DNA from: Actinomycetota bacterium | Lineage (GTDB): Bacteria > Actinomycetota > UBA4738 > HRBIN12 | Direction of reading: 5' to 3' | Length of the DNA: 64,000 nucleotides | NCBI GenBank assembly: GCA_035640355.1 | Contig: DASQWI010000006.1 | Coordinates: forward strand, 62,001 to 126,000 | Shown: piece by piece, positions 8,507-16,545 of the stretch | How positions within the stretch are numbered: the first letter of the stretch is position 1 | Layout of the letters: every line of letters starts with the position of its first letter | Notes under the pieces: model-generated | The model's database searches: none | Told to the model about the DNA's origin: nothing | The model's input: the letters and a program-made list of their open reading frames with translations, nothing else | Position numbers and translations under genes: made by a program

Positions 8507-10513
8507 CTACGACTCGCTGACCCCGGCACGGGCCAAGCGGTGCTGGGGAGCTCTTCGATGTCCGTTGGCGCCGTCGGCCGCATCGACGTCTCTTGCTGGA
8601 AGCCACAGACAGAAGACCGAACCCGAGTCGTCTGATTGATCCAGCCACACGCGGCCGCCGAGGGACTCCGCCGTCCGCCGCGAGATGTGCAGGCCGAGCC
8701 CCATCCCGCCGTTGGATCGCGTCAGCCCGTGGTCCACTTGGTAGAAGCGGTCGAAGATGCGCTCGCGCTCGGACACGGGAATTCCCTCGCCGCGATCTCG
8801 GAACGACACTCGTACACCGTCTCCCTCGGTCTCCGCCGATACGGTGACCGGCGTATCTGCCGGCGAGTACCTGAGCGCGTTGTCGAGGAGGTTCGAGACG
8901 ATGCGCCGCACGTCCTCCTCATTGGACCATACCGGCGGCACGGAAGGGGGAAATTGCAGAACGATCCGGCCGGACGGAAGGTCGTCGACTCGATCCGCGA
9001 CCATGCGTCCAACGAGTCCGGCAAGCCCGACGGGAGCCAACCGGTCGGTAGGTATCGGCGTTTCGACCCGAGACGTGAACAGGAGATCCTCGACGAGCGA
9101 GCGAAGTCGCTCGCCGGCCCGATCCGCGGCAGACAGGAATTCCACACGCTCGTTCTCGGACATTCCATCGCGGGCGCCGAGCATGGTCTTGACGTACCCC
9201 TGAATGCTCGTCAGCGGGCTGCGAAGCTCATGCGAGATCGTTGCCAACAGGTCGTCCATGAGCTTGTTCGTCTCGGTCTCACGGGCGAGCGCCTCCTCCA
9301 GCTGTTGCGTGAGACGCGCGTTCCGAATCGTGATGGCGACGTGCTTCGCGAGCGATTCGAGTAGCTGGAGATCTTCGCTGTCGAAGGTGGAGAAATCACT
9401 GCCGCGGTTTGCGACCGTCAGGATGCCAACGGGGCCGTCTTCTCCTCTCACGGGGACAACGATGGCGTCAACGATGCCGAGCGAACTGAAGTGCTCGGCC
9501 AGCTGAGCGTTGCGGATTGGCCGAGCGAGCAGGACGCCTTCGTCCTCGGCGGCGACGCGGGCCCAGACTCCCTGCTTGGGATCGAGGTCCACGGGGGTAA
9601 GTATTGCGACCTGTTCGCCGGGCCCGACGCGGGATGCAACCTGATCCATCCCCGCGTCGTCCAGCAGGACTAGCTCGGCGAAATTCGCCCGAAACGTCTC
9701 GCGTAGGTGCTGGAGCAGCATCGGCAGCATCTCGTCGAGGTGCAGCGATCCCTGCGCGATCTGAGTAGCTCGCTGCAATAGAAGGACATCGTCTCGCTCC
9801 CGTTGCGCCGTGAGGTATGCGCGACCTGCGAGGAACGCCGCCGCCGCCGGTATCGCGACCACGAGGAGGCCGGGCGGGTAATAGAGCAACACCATGGCTG
9901 CGACCAGGCCCAGGCCCGTCTTCGCGAACGTGAGCGCGGTTCCGATGCCGAGAACATGCTCGAACCGCATCCTTCCGCCCTCGGACAGGGCTGTCGCCGC
10001 GTTCGCCAGGATTCCGGCGGCGACGTTCGCCACCGTGGTCGCGGTGGCGACGGCAAGCCACACGGCGGGCCAAGCGGACCCCACGCCGTGGATGATCGGC
10101 ACGAACACGAAGACCGCGATAAGCGTTGTCGCCGCTCGCTGAGCCACGCTGAAGGCAGCGGTGAGAGGCGTCTGACGCCGGTACAGGGCGAGCGCAGCGC
10201 CGACGCCGATCGCCTGCGCAAGCACGATCGTCGCGGGCGGCGAGAAGACGATGCCCACGACCAGTGGCACCTCGGACAGGGTGAGAGGGCGCGCGTCTCG
10301 GCCGATCTTGACGTCCAGGACGAACACTTCTGCGACGGCGAAGCCGAGTGCGAGCATCCACCAGGTCACCTGGACGCCCTCGAGCGGCGGAGTCACCGAT
10401 CGCGTGGCCGTCAGCAGGACAACCGAGGAGGCGGCCGCAAGCGCGCCCGTGAGAAACCAGACACGGGCGGCGCCGCTGATCCGCTGGTACGACGACCTCA
10501 GGTGGGCAAGCAC
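8507..10513 (-). CDS. membrane sensor histidine kinase with GAF domain
   Basis: A 668-residue kinase. The N-terminal third (to about residue 235) has several hydrophobic segments, giving a multi-pass sensor module. A GAF-like domain follows (about 250-395). The HisKA dimerisation helix carries the phospho-acceptor in ISHELRSPLTSIQGYV (near 427). The HATPase domain has N box DNALRYSP, G1 box DRGEGIPVSERERIFDRFYQ and G2 box GGMGLGLHISRR. I prefer GTG 10513, which has GGAGAGGGAG just upstream, over GTG 10549, which has no ribosome-binding site. No response regulator is adjacent, so the partner is unknown. Confidence 0.92.
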   Translation of the reverse strand: MLAHLRSSYQRISGAARVWFLTGALAAASSVVLLTATRSVTPPLEGVQVTWWMLALGFAVAEVFVLDVKIGRDARPLTLSEVPLVVGIVFSPPATIVLAQAIGVGAALALYRRQTPLTAAFSVAQRAATTLIAVFVFVPIIHGVGSAWPAVWLAVATATTVANVAAGILANAATALSEGGRMRFEHVLGIGTALTFAKTGLGLVAAMVLLYYPPGLLVVAIPAAAAFLAGRAYLTAQRERDDVLLLQRATQIAQGSLHLDEMLPMLLQHLRETFRANFAELVLLDDAGMDQVASRVGPGEQVAILTPVDLDPKQGVWARVAAEDEGVLLARPIRNAQLAEHFSSLGIVDAIVVPVRGEDGPVGILTVANRGSDFSTFDSEDLQLLESLAKHVAITIRNARLTQQLEEALARETETNKLMDDLLATISHELRSPLTSIQGYVKTMLGARDGMSENERVEFLSAADRAGERLRSLVEDLLFTSRVETPIPTDRLAPVGLAGLVGRMVADRVDDLPSGRIVLQFPPSVPPVWSNEEDVRRIVSNLLDNALRYSPADTPVTVSAETEGDGVRVSFRDRGEGIPVSERERIFDRFYQVDHGLTRSNGGMGLGLHISRRTAESLGGRVWLDQSDDSGSVFCLWLPARDVDAADGANGHRRAPQHRLARAGVSES

Positions 10514-10800
10514 GTTCGCTCCCTCTCCGCTCCACCGACTCCGGTCCACGATTCTGGTTAGGGCGCGGTCGCTCTGAATCGGCCTTCGGGCTCATTCCGG
10601 TCGACCAGCGGGGGAGGCCGTTGGTCGCGACCGGCGTGCGACCACCTACGACGTCGGGGCCGGCCGGCGGATGCCGGCCTCGCCCCTCGGCAACACCTCG
10701 AGTTCGCGGATACCTTCGGGAACGAATCTATCCCTCGGTAACGCGCCGCGGTGTACCCAGGGACATTGACGGACACCTATGGTCGCCTTACCATCCGACG

Positions 10801-11505
10801 ATGATCCAGGAGCGGACGGTCAGCCAGATCGTCGGCCAGACGGTCAGCGCTCTGCGTCAGGCGGCGGGGTTGTCCCAGGCGGAGCTCGCGTCGGCGATGC
10901 GAGAGATTGGATTTCCTTGGCAGCGACAGACCGTCGCCAGGGTCGAGCGGGGCGTTCGAACGCTGAACGTGGATGAGCTCGTCGCCCTGGCCGCGTATTT
11001 CGAGATGCCGGTTCCGGCGGTGCTCGCCCGGCCGGAGGTTCTCGGCCCCTCAGCTGTGTTCGAGGAGTGGCGACCGGTCCGCATCGGCGATCGCCTGATC
11101 GACGTTCGCGACTGGCTCAACGCCGTGTGGCAGCGAGGGCGCACGCAGAACGACCGGGCCGATACCGACACGCAGCGCGGGATCGACGCCATCGTGGGCA
11201 ACCTCGAGCGGCCATGGGCGGCGTACTGGCGACGCGGTGCTGAAGCGGCGCGGGCATTTCATCGAGCATGGACCGAGCGCGACGACCGGAAGCGATCCGG
11301 CCCCATCTTCCTCGTTGATGAGGACATTGAGATCGGGACCACACGGCCACTGTGGGGTCAGCCGGTCAACATCAAGCTTGAGGCCGGTGTTCCGTACACC
11401 GCTCGAGACGAGTTCGAGGCGGAGACGATCCGCCAGTCGACCAACGCGCGGGTGGTGACCAAGCAGCGGGCGTACAGGATGCGGCGGCGGGCGGGGGAGC
11501 CGTGA
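10801..11505 (+). CDS. XRE-family helix-turn-helix regulator
   Basis: A 234-residue protein with an N-terminal Cro/C1-type helix-turn-helix (about residues 8-68; ALRQAAGLSQAELASAMRE, then WQRQTVARVERGVRTL). The remainder is charged, without recognised motif, and ends in a basic tail (KQRAYRMRRRAGEP). It is probably a DNA-binding transcriptional regulator; target and signal are unknown. The start is ATG 10801; no Shine-Dalgarno sequence is visible, so it may be translated from a leaderless or short-leader mRNA. It is divergent from the kinase at 8507-10513 across a 287-base gap in which I see no other gene. Confidence 0.78.
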   Translation: MIQERTVSQIVGQTVSALRQAAGLSQAELASAMREIGFPWQRQTVARVERGVRTLNVDELVALAAYFEMPVPAVLARPEVLGPSAVFEEWRPVRIGDRLIDVRDWLNAVWQRGRTQNDRADTDTQRGIDAIVGNLERPWAAYWRRGAEAARAFHRAWTERDDRKRSGPIFLVDEDIEIGTTRPLWGQPVNIKLEAGVPYTARDEFEAETIRQSTNARVVTKQRAYRMRRRAGEP

Positions 11506-11933
11506 TGGTGGGTCGGATACCCCAGGTCTCAAACCGGCGCCCGAGGTACTCAGCAGCGGTTACCACTCGCACCGGCGTGCACGAGACCCGTTCGGGAGAC
11601 GTCGTTTTCGTCGCATAGCCCTGGCGTAGGAGTTCGAGCGGCCAGCCTCCGTCTCACTCCTGACATCGCGGCGCGGGTGGAAGTCACTCCACCAGATCCA
11701 AACGTCCATGGCCTCGCGTGGCTGCCGCCGCGTCCATGGGCCCCCGCGCGGCTACCGCCACCAACGGTGGTGTCTACGTCAAAGGAAGGGGTGGAACTCG
11801 CAACCTTCGGCCGATGGCGTAGGGATGCCACGACCGCACCATCGGATGCGCAGGGGACCACCGATGTCCCTACAGAGGAGCTGTGGCCGGAGTGACGGCT
11901 GTTGAGGCCGAGGCCGCGGCAAGGAGGCGCCCG
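11506..11933. other. 428-base non-coding gap
   Basis: I find no convincing gene here; short open frames lack ribosome-binding sites and recognisable content. The clearest structure is a hairpin at 11676-11693, GGTGGA, a 6-base loop, then TCCACC, without a T run. The right end holds the strong ribosome-binding site AAGGAGG (11921-11927) of the following gene, and its promoter is probably in this gap. Confidence 0.5.
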
Positions 11934-12335
11934 ATGAAGAGGATGCTGGCGTTGCTGGTCACCGTCGGCGCGATCGTCGCGATGGTGCCCAGGCCGGCGC
12001 TCGCGACGAACTACACCATCGTGTACGGCGGCGCAGCGGACGATCGGATCGAGGGTGGGCCTGGGCCGCAAGAGATCCGCGGCAAGCAAGGCGACGACTT
12101 CCTGATCGGCGGCAAGAGCCCGGACGTCCTCCGGGGCGGAAAGGGCGACGACAACCTATGGTCGGGGCTCGGCGGCGTTCCGGACCAGGTGTACGGCGGT
12201 CCTGGAGACGACAAGCTCAACAACTTCGACAGCGGCCAGGCCGGCCAGGTGCTGGACGGCGGCCATGGGTTCGACATCTGCACCGGCGACAAACACGACA
12301 CATTCGTCAGTTGCGAGGTCGTGAGATTCCGGTGA
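11934..12335 (+). CDS. small secreted RTX-like calcium-binding repeat protein
   Basis: A 133-residue exported protein with a signal peptide (MKRMLALLVTVGAIVAMV, cleavage near ALA). The mature part is made of glycine/aspartate nonapeptide-like repeats (GGAADDRIEGG, GKQGDDFLIGG, GGKGDDNLWSG, GGPGDDKLNN), the pattern of hemolysin-type Ca-binding beta-rolls. The tail FDICTGDKHDTFVSCE has two Cys that may pair. Unlike classical RTX toxins it has an N-terminal Sec signal, is very small, and no type I secretion genes are nearby. Start ATG 11934 has AAGGAGG 6 bases upstream; an upstream in-frame start at 11883 would bury the signal peptide. Confidence 0.8.
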   Translation: MKRMLALLVTVGAIVAMVPRPALATNYTIVYGGAADDRIEGGPGPQEIRGKQGDDFLIGGKSPDVLRGGKGDDNLWSGLGGVPDQVYGGPGDDKLNNFDSGQAGQVLDGGHGFDICTGDKHDTFVSCEVVRFR

Positions 12336-12431
12336 CCCTTGGCGGTACCGGGCGTCGGCACGTTCGATAGGCACGGTACCCGTTCCGTTTCGGCGGCGTT
12401 CAGCGATGTCGCGGGCGTACGATTTGACTCG

Positions 12432-12767
12432 ATGGCGTATGACGAGGCGCTCGCCGATCGGATCCGGGAACTGCTCAGCGGCGAGCGAGGCGTAGCGGAG
12501 AAGAAGATGTTCGGCGGGCTCGCCTTCCTGCTCCGCGGCAACATGGCCGTGGCCGCCAGCGGGCAGGGTGGAGTGTTGGTTCGTTGCGACCCAGACGAAT
12601 CCAACTCGCTGGTCGCCAAGACGACCGCTCGACCAATGGTGATGCGTGGGCGCTCCATGGATGGTTGGCTGCGGGTCGGTGCGGACGATGTGCGCACGAA
12701 ACGACAACTCGAGAGATGGGTCCGGATAGGCACCACGTACGCGCGGTCGCTCCCGCCGAAGCCGTAG
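12432..12767 (+). CDS. TfoX N-terminal domain protein
   Basis: A 111-residue single-domain protein resembling the TfoX N-terminal family (MAYDEALADRIRELLS, then KKMFGGLAFLLRGNMAVAA, then WVRIGTTYARSLPPK). Stand-alone copies are common in actinobacteria and their biochemical role is unknown; competence control should not be assumed from the family name. The start is ATG 12432 because the family begins at this point; the upstream in-frame extension is not conserved-looking. It converges on the AlkD-type gene with a 30-base gap. Confidence 0.85.
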   Translation: MAYDEALADRIRELLSGERGVAEKKMFGGLAFLLRGNMAVAASGQGGVLVRCDPDESNSLVAKTTARPMVMRGRSMDGWLRVGADDVRTKRQLERWVRIGTTYARSLPPKP

Positions 12768-12797
12768 ACCTGCTCAACGAGCAGACTCGGACGACCA

Positions 12798-13535
12798 TTA
12801 CGAGGCCGCCTTGCGCTCGTTGTACGCCGACATCAGCGCGTTCTTCCGGGTTTCGTCGAGGTACTTGACCGCCTCGCGGATCGTGACACCGGAGGCGCGG
12901 TGCGCTCTCGGCGCCAACCATTCGTAGACCTCGTCGGGACGGCGTTTCGCGGTCTCGCGAAGCACCCAACCGATCGCCTTGCGGATGAAGAACTCCTTCT
13001 CGTCGAGCATCGCATCCGCGTATGAGGCGAACCGCCGGAAGCCGGCTCCATGCTTGAGTGGTAGGAGCTGCGCCAACAGGGCCGACCGGCGGAGCCAGAA
13101 GTCGTCGTCCGTCGCCCACGCGTCGAGCCTCGCCGCGCCCTTCGGGTTCCGCAGGATGATCTCGCCGACCACGTCGCCGCTCAGCACGTCGACGAGCGCC
13201 CACGTCTTCGACTGGCGGATGAGCCGCTCGATGAGCTCGAGATCGCCGGGCTCGAGAACGGCGACATATTCCTCGAGCAGCATCGCGGCCATCATCCGTC
13301 GCTCGAAGACGGGTTTGGCCCACAGCGCCTCGATGAGCGCAACCACGTCCTCACGCGGGAGATCTCGATGCTGCTCGGCGAAGCTCTTCATGACCGTACG
13401 GATCCCCCACACCGAAACACCGAGGAAGTCGAGGTCGCTTTTGAGGTATCGCTTCTCGCCCTCGGCGCGCTTACGTGTCCCGAGCTTGCGCAGATCCCGT
13501 TCGAGATCGTCGGCAACGGCGTGAGCGAGGGCCAT
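12798..13535 (-). CDS. DNA alkylation repair protein, AlkD-like glycosylase
   Basis: A 245-residue all-helical HEAT-like repeat protein of the AlkC/AlkD family, which excises positively charged N3- and N7-alkylpurines. The expected DNA-gripping residues are visible at the right spacing: Trp112 and Asp116 in KTWALVD, Arg149/150 in FWLRRSALL and Trp190 in IRKAIGWVLRE, against W109, D113, R148 and W187 in Bacillus cereus AlkD. Length is normal. The start is ATG 13535. It is divergent from the DinB-like gene, with little room between them for promoters. Confidence 0.9.
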   Translation of the reverse strand: MALAHAVADDLERDLRKLGTRKRAEGEKRYLKSDLDFLGVSVWGIRTVMKSFAEQHRDLPREDVVALIEALWAKPVFERRMMAAMLLEEYVAVLEPGDLELIERLIRQSKTWALVDVLSGDVVGEIILRNPKGAARLDAWATDDDFWLRRSALLAQLLPLKHGAGFRRFASYADAMLDEKEFFIRKAIGWVLRETAKRRPDEVYEWLAPRAHRASGVTIREAVKYLDETRKNALMSAYNERKAAS

Positions 13536-13544
13536 CGGCGATGA

Positions 13545-14066
13545 ATGCTAGAGCGCGCTAAACCGCGGCGTGCGACGATCGGCGCCGTGGACGAGCGCGT
13601 GCTCCGATGGGCGGTCAACGAGCCGTTGCTCGCCGAGGAGGTCCGGTTCTGGGCGCAGCTTCACGCGCTCGTCGACTCTCTTCCCGAGGACAAGATCGAT
13701 CGCCCCGGCTACTTCCAAGAAGGCTGGTCTGCGAAGGACCTGGTGGCGCACGTGGGCACGTGGCTCGCCGAGGCCGCCGTGGTTCTCGAGCGGATCCGCT
13801 TCGGCACCTACCGGCGCGAGGAGATCGACATCGATGCCATGAACGCGGAGTTCTTCGAAGCGATGCATGACGTTCGTTTTACGGACATACGTGTCCAGGC
13901 AAGCGCCGCGCCCAACCAGATGCTTCGGGCGTGGGGCACGCTGGACGGCCCCTCCGAGGATGCGGACTGGTGGATTCGCAAGGCCGGTCCGGAACACTAC
14001 GCCGAGCACCTGCCGCGGCTGGAGGAATGGGTGGCGGAGATCGGCCCGGACCAACGTGGCGCCTGA
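13545..14066 (+). CDS. DinB/maleylpyruvate-isomerase-like protein
   Basis: A protein of up to 173 residues that resembles the DinB/MDMPI four-helix superfamily, whose members bind a metal and often act as thiol-dependent transferases (mycothiol in actinobacteria). The hallmark WSAKDLVAHVGTWLAEA with its His is present near residue 67. A second His-rich stretch, HYAEHLPRLEEW, lies near the C-terminus. Substrate is unknown. ATG 13545 lies only 9 bases from the divergent AlkD start; GTG 13587 would leave more promoter room and is a good alternative. The stop overlaps the next gene by one base (TGATG). Confidence 0.7.
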   Translation: MLERAKPRRATIGAVDERVLRWAVNEPLLAEEVRFWAQLHALVDSLPEDKIDRPGYFQEGWSAKDLVAHVGTWLAEAAVVLERIRFGTYRREEIDIDAMNAEFFEAMHDVRFTDIRVQASAAPNQMLRAWGTLDGPSEDADWWIRKAGPEHYAEHLPRLEEWVAEIGPDQRGA

Positions 14067-14659
14067 TGGGGGGACTCGAATGGTTGCGGATGGCCGTTCA
14101 TTCGGGGCAGGATGAGGGTATATCCACTTGGAGAATGTCCCTGGAATCCTTCACGACTCTCGCGCTCCCGAGGGATCTCGGCACGCCGGCACAGGGCAGG
14201 CGCCTGCTCGAGTCTGCTCTCGAGTCGTTCCCGGAATCCGTTCTCGCCGACGCGCAACTCCTTCTCACTGAAGTGCTGTCGAACGCGATCCTCCACGGCT
14301 CCGCGGGTGCCGGCGCGCGCATTGACGTGTCGGTCGAAGCGGACGAGTCCATCGTCCGGGTGACGGTTACCGACCCGAGCCCACAGTTCCCACGACCGGC
14401 GATCCATGCCCCCGATCCCCTGGCCGCATCGGGGTGGGGTTTGTATCTTCTCGAGCGCCTCGCCACGCAGTGGGGCGTCGAAGACGCGCCCGACGGCGGC
14501 TCGGCGGTGTGGTTCGAGCTCCGCGTCAGTCGATCACATCCGACGCCGCCCACCCCGCGGCGAACCGCGCCAGCTGAATCGGACAATCACTCCAGAGTCT
14601 CGCCGCCGCGATTGGTCGCACGGTCGCGATCGACTCGGCGTGCGCCGGCGCCGTTCTGA
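14066..14659 (+). CDS. anti-sigma-factor-type ATP-binding protein (HATPase_c_2)
   Basis: A protein of up to 197 residues with one GHKL ATPase domain of the RsbW/SpoIIAB serine-kinase kind: N box LLLTEVLSNAILHGSAG, G1-like VTVTDPSPQFP and G2-like GWGLYLLERLATQWGV. Such proteins usually bind a sigma factor or phosphorylate an anti-anti-sigma partner; none is adjacent, so the target is unknown. The C-terminal ~40 residues are low-complexity and basic. ATG 14066 is coupled to the upstream stop; ATG 14135 (MSLESF, with GGAG upstream) also fits the domain boundary and may be the true start. Confidence 0.78.
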   Translation: MGGLEWLRMAVHSGQDEGISTWRMSLESFTTLALPRDLGTPAQGRRLLESALESFPESVLADAQLLLTEVLSNAILHGSAGAGARIDVSVEADESIVRVTVTDPSPQFPRPAIHAPDPLAASGWGLYLLERLATQWGVEDAPDGGSAVWFELRVSRSHPTPPTPRRTAPAESDNHSRVSPPRLVARSRSTRRAPAPF

Positions 14660-14717
14660 TCGCGCGGGGGGCGGGCGATGGTTACGCCGAGCGCGTAACC
14701 AGATCAGGGAAACGGTC

Positions 14718-15485
14718 CTACGAGGGGACGAGCTCGTCCCCGACGCTGACATCGCCCGGCTCGACAACGCGCGCGTAGACGCCGAACTGAAGGTTCCCCT
14801 TTCCGGAGACCCCACGGTACTGCTTGATGACCTTCAACGTCGGGAAATCCCGCAGGCCGGTCGCCGGGTCGAGCGTGGTGACCACGCATCGGGGGACAGG
14901 GTCCTCGACCTCGAGCAGCGCCTCGCCGACACGCACGCTCCTTCCACGCCAGGCGTCCTCCTCGTGCGGTCGCGACACGCCCTCCACCTCGATCGTCATG
15001 CGGAACCGTCCGGGATCGACGTTGTCACGCCCACCTCGGCGGGCGAGCTCGGCCACTGACGCGAGCGAGACCAATGTGACGGGCCGGACGTCGAGCGCAT
15101 CGCTCGCGCGATCGGGACGAACGAGGCGGACCTCGGTGCCTGCGTAGTCGGACAGCGCTTCGGTGAAATCGCCATCGACCTCGTGCGCCAATACGGACCG
15201 GCCGTAGAAGTCGACGACCAATTCACGGCCGTCGGCGACGGCGCTGCCCGATGAGACGATGCCGTTCGGTAGACGGAGCTCGAGCCACTCGCGGTCGGCG
15301 TCGTACGTCGCATGGATCGGCAGGATCGGCGATTTCGTCGCGCCGGAAAAGCGCTTGCCGTCGCCGTCGACGAAGAAGAACGCCCGGTCACCGACGGGGC
15401 CGCGCCGATGCAGGTAGATCCGATCGGGGTGGTGGAGCGCCGTCGACTTCACCGGCGTGACGTTGAACCGCGCGACGGTCGGCAT
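14718..15485 (-). CDS. MOSC domain-containing protein
   Basis: A 255-residue soluble protein with the two-part layout of MOSC proteins. An N-terminal beta-barrel domain (about 3-120, starting VARFNVTPVKSTALHHPD) is followed by the C-terminal MOSC domain with the conserved Cys in DPVPRCVVTTLDPATG. The family includes the molybdenum cofactor sulfurase C-terminal domain and mitochondrial amidoxime-reducing component; Mo-cofactor or sulfur-carrier chemistry is likely, but the substrate is unknown. No other molybdenum cofactor gene is in the window. The start is ATG 15485. It lies 30 bases downstream of the SARP gene on the same strand. Confidence 0.88.
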   Translation of the reverse strand: MPTVARFNVTPVKSTALHHPDRIYLHRRGPVGDRAFFFVDGDGKRFSGATKSPILPIHATYDADREWLELRLPNGIVSSGSAVADGRELVVDFYGRSVLAHEVDGDFTEALSDYAGTEVRLVRPDRASDALDVRPVTLVSLASVAELARRGGRDNVDPGRFRMTIEVEGVSRPHEEDAWRGRSVRVGEALLEVEDPVPRCVVTTLDPATGLRDFPTLKVIKQYRGVSGKGNLQFGVYARVVEPGDVSVGDELVPS

Positions 15486-15515
15486 CAGCCAAACGCTAGC
15501 AGCGAAAGATGCGGG

Positions 15516-16277
15516 TCAGTCGGAACGTAAGATCTCGAGATACAGGGACTCTGTCTCAACGGACGGACCGGCCCCCAGCTCGTCGGCGAGCGTCATCCGG
15601 CACCGCTCGTACGCGCGAAGCGCTTCAGCGCGATTGCCCGCTCCCGAGTGCGCGCTCATCAACAGGCGATATCCGCTCTCCCGGAACGGCTCCAGGGCGA
15701 TCACCCGTTCTGCGTCGCGCGAGGCAGGCCCATACTGTTCGCGAACGAGCTGCACGTGGGTCCGGCATTCCAGCGCCCGCACGTGGACGTCGTGCAGATC
15801 GGCTCGCCGCTGCGCGACCCATCGTCCGTCTTCGCCCGGGAGGAATCCCCTGCGAGCGATGGCGTTCGCGGCGAGCGACCAGCCCATCGCGCCGTCGAGA
15901 TCTTCCTTTTCGAGCGCCGTCTCCGCTCGGTGAACGGCGTCCGCGGCCACCTCGATGTCAACCCACGTCTCCGGCGGGAGCTTCAGCTGGTAACAGCCGA
16001 ACGCGTGGGCCAGGGATTCGCCGTCCAGCTCGACCTGCGCGATCGCCGCCCGAACCTTGCTGATCAGCGCGCGGAGCGCGACCTCCCACGCGGGCGGAGG
16101 CTCGCCCGACCACAGCTCGTCGGCGATGGCGTCCTTGGAGACCGGCGCGCGCTCGGCGGCAAGCATGGCGAACGCGACTCGCCCTTGGGGGCCGGCAAGG
16201 CGCTCCTCGGTGACGAGGACGTCGTCGCGCTCGAGCATCACCATTCCCGCCAGGTAGACACGAAGGGTTCCCGTCAT
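15516..16277 (-). CDS. SARP-type regulator with BTAD domain
   Basis: A 253-residue transcription factor. The N-terminal ~95 residues form an OmpR-like winged helix (LRVYLAGMVMLER, LAGPQGRVAFAMLA, VSKDAIADELWSG). The rest is the helical bacterial transcriptional activator domain (WVDIEVAADAVHRAE, then AEALRAYERCRMTLADELG). This is the small SARP architecture (AfsR/DnrI/RedD type) without an NB-ARC ATPase or TPR extension. SARPs often activate secondary-metabolite clusters, but no such cluster is here. The start is ATG 16277; a longer frame upstream overlaps the divergent gene and looks non-coding. Confidence 0.87.
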   Translation of the reverse strand: MTGTLRVYLAGMVMLERDDVLVTEERLAGPQGRVAFAMLAAERAPVSKDAIADELWSGEPPPAWEVALRALISKVRAAIAQVELDGESLAHAFGCYQLKLPPETWVDIEVAADAVHRAETALEKEDLDGAMGWSLAANAIARRGFLPGEDGRWVAQRRADLHDVHVRALECRTHVQLVREQYGPASRDAERVIALEPFRESGYRLLMSAHSGAGNRAEALRAYERCRMTLADELGAGPSVETESLYLEILRSD

Positions 16278-16340
16278 CCGCGCTCCAACGAACCGCCAAC
16301 GGTCGATCCCTAGTATCCGGCAGCAGAGGAGGTGAGGCCG

Positions 16341-16487
16341 ATGCTCAAGCAGGTGACGTGCGAGTGCGGTTGGACGGCGAAGGGCACGGAAGACGAGCTC
16401 GTTCCGCAGATCCAGAAGCATGGCCGTGAGGTCCATGGCATCGAGGTCACGCGGGAGCAAGCGGTCGCGCAGCTCGTGCCGGCATAG
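16341..16487 (+). CDS. DUF1059-like small protein
   Basis: A 48-residue protein beginning MLKQVTCECGWTAKGTEDEL and continuing with VPQIQKHGREVHG, then IEVTREQAVAQLVPA. The Cys-x-Cys-Gly-Trp start, the K-H-G-R-E-V-H segment and the length match the small DUF1059 family of unknown function. It is preceded by a strong GAGGAGGTGAGG at 16327-16338. It is divergent from the SARP gene and followed 58 bases later by the metal ATPase on the same strand, so the two may be co-transcribed. The paired Cys and His residues suggest metal or redox chemistry; that is inference. Confidence 0.75.
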   Translation: MLKQVTCECGWTAKGTEDELVPQIQKHGREVHGIEVTREQAVAQLVPA

Positions 16488-16545
16488 CGCGTCCACAACG
16501 GGCGTGGCGTCTCCAGAAGCGCCCCCGCTCGTAGGATGGCCGATC

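Noticed and set aside
9803-10561. A 252-codon plus-strand frame opposite the sensor kinase
   Set aside because: Composition is Arg/Asp/His-rich and domainless, as expected from the complementary strand of a GC-rich gene.
11780-11860. A tRNA-like T-arm motif on the minus strand (GGTTGCGAGTTCCACC)
   Set aside because: No acceptor, D or anticodon arm can be built around it.
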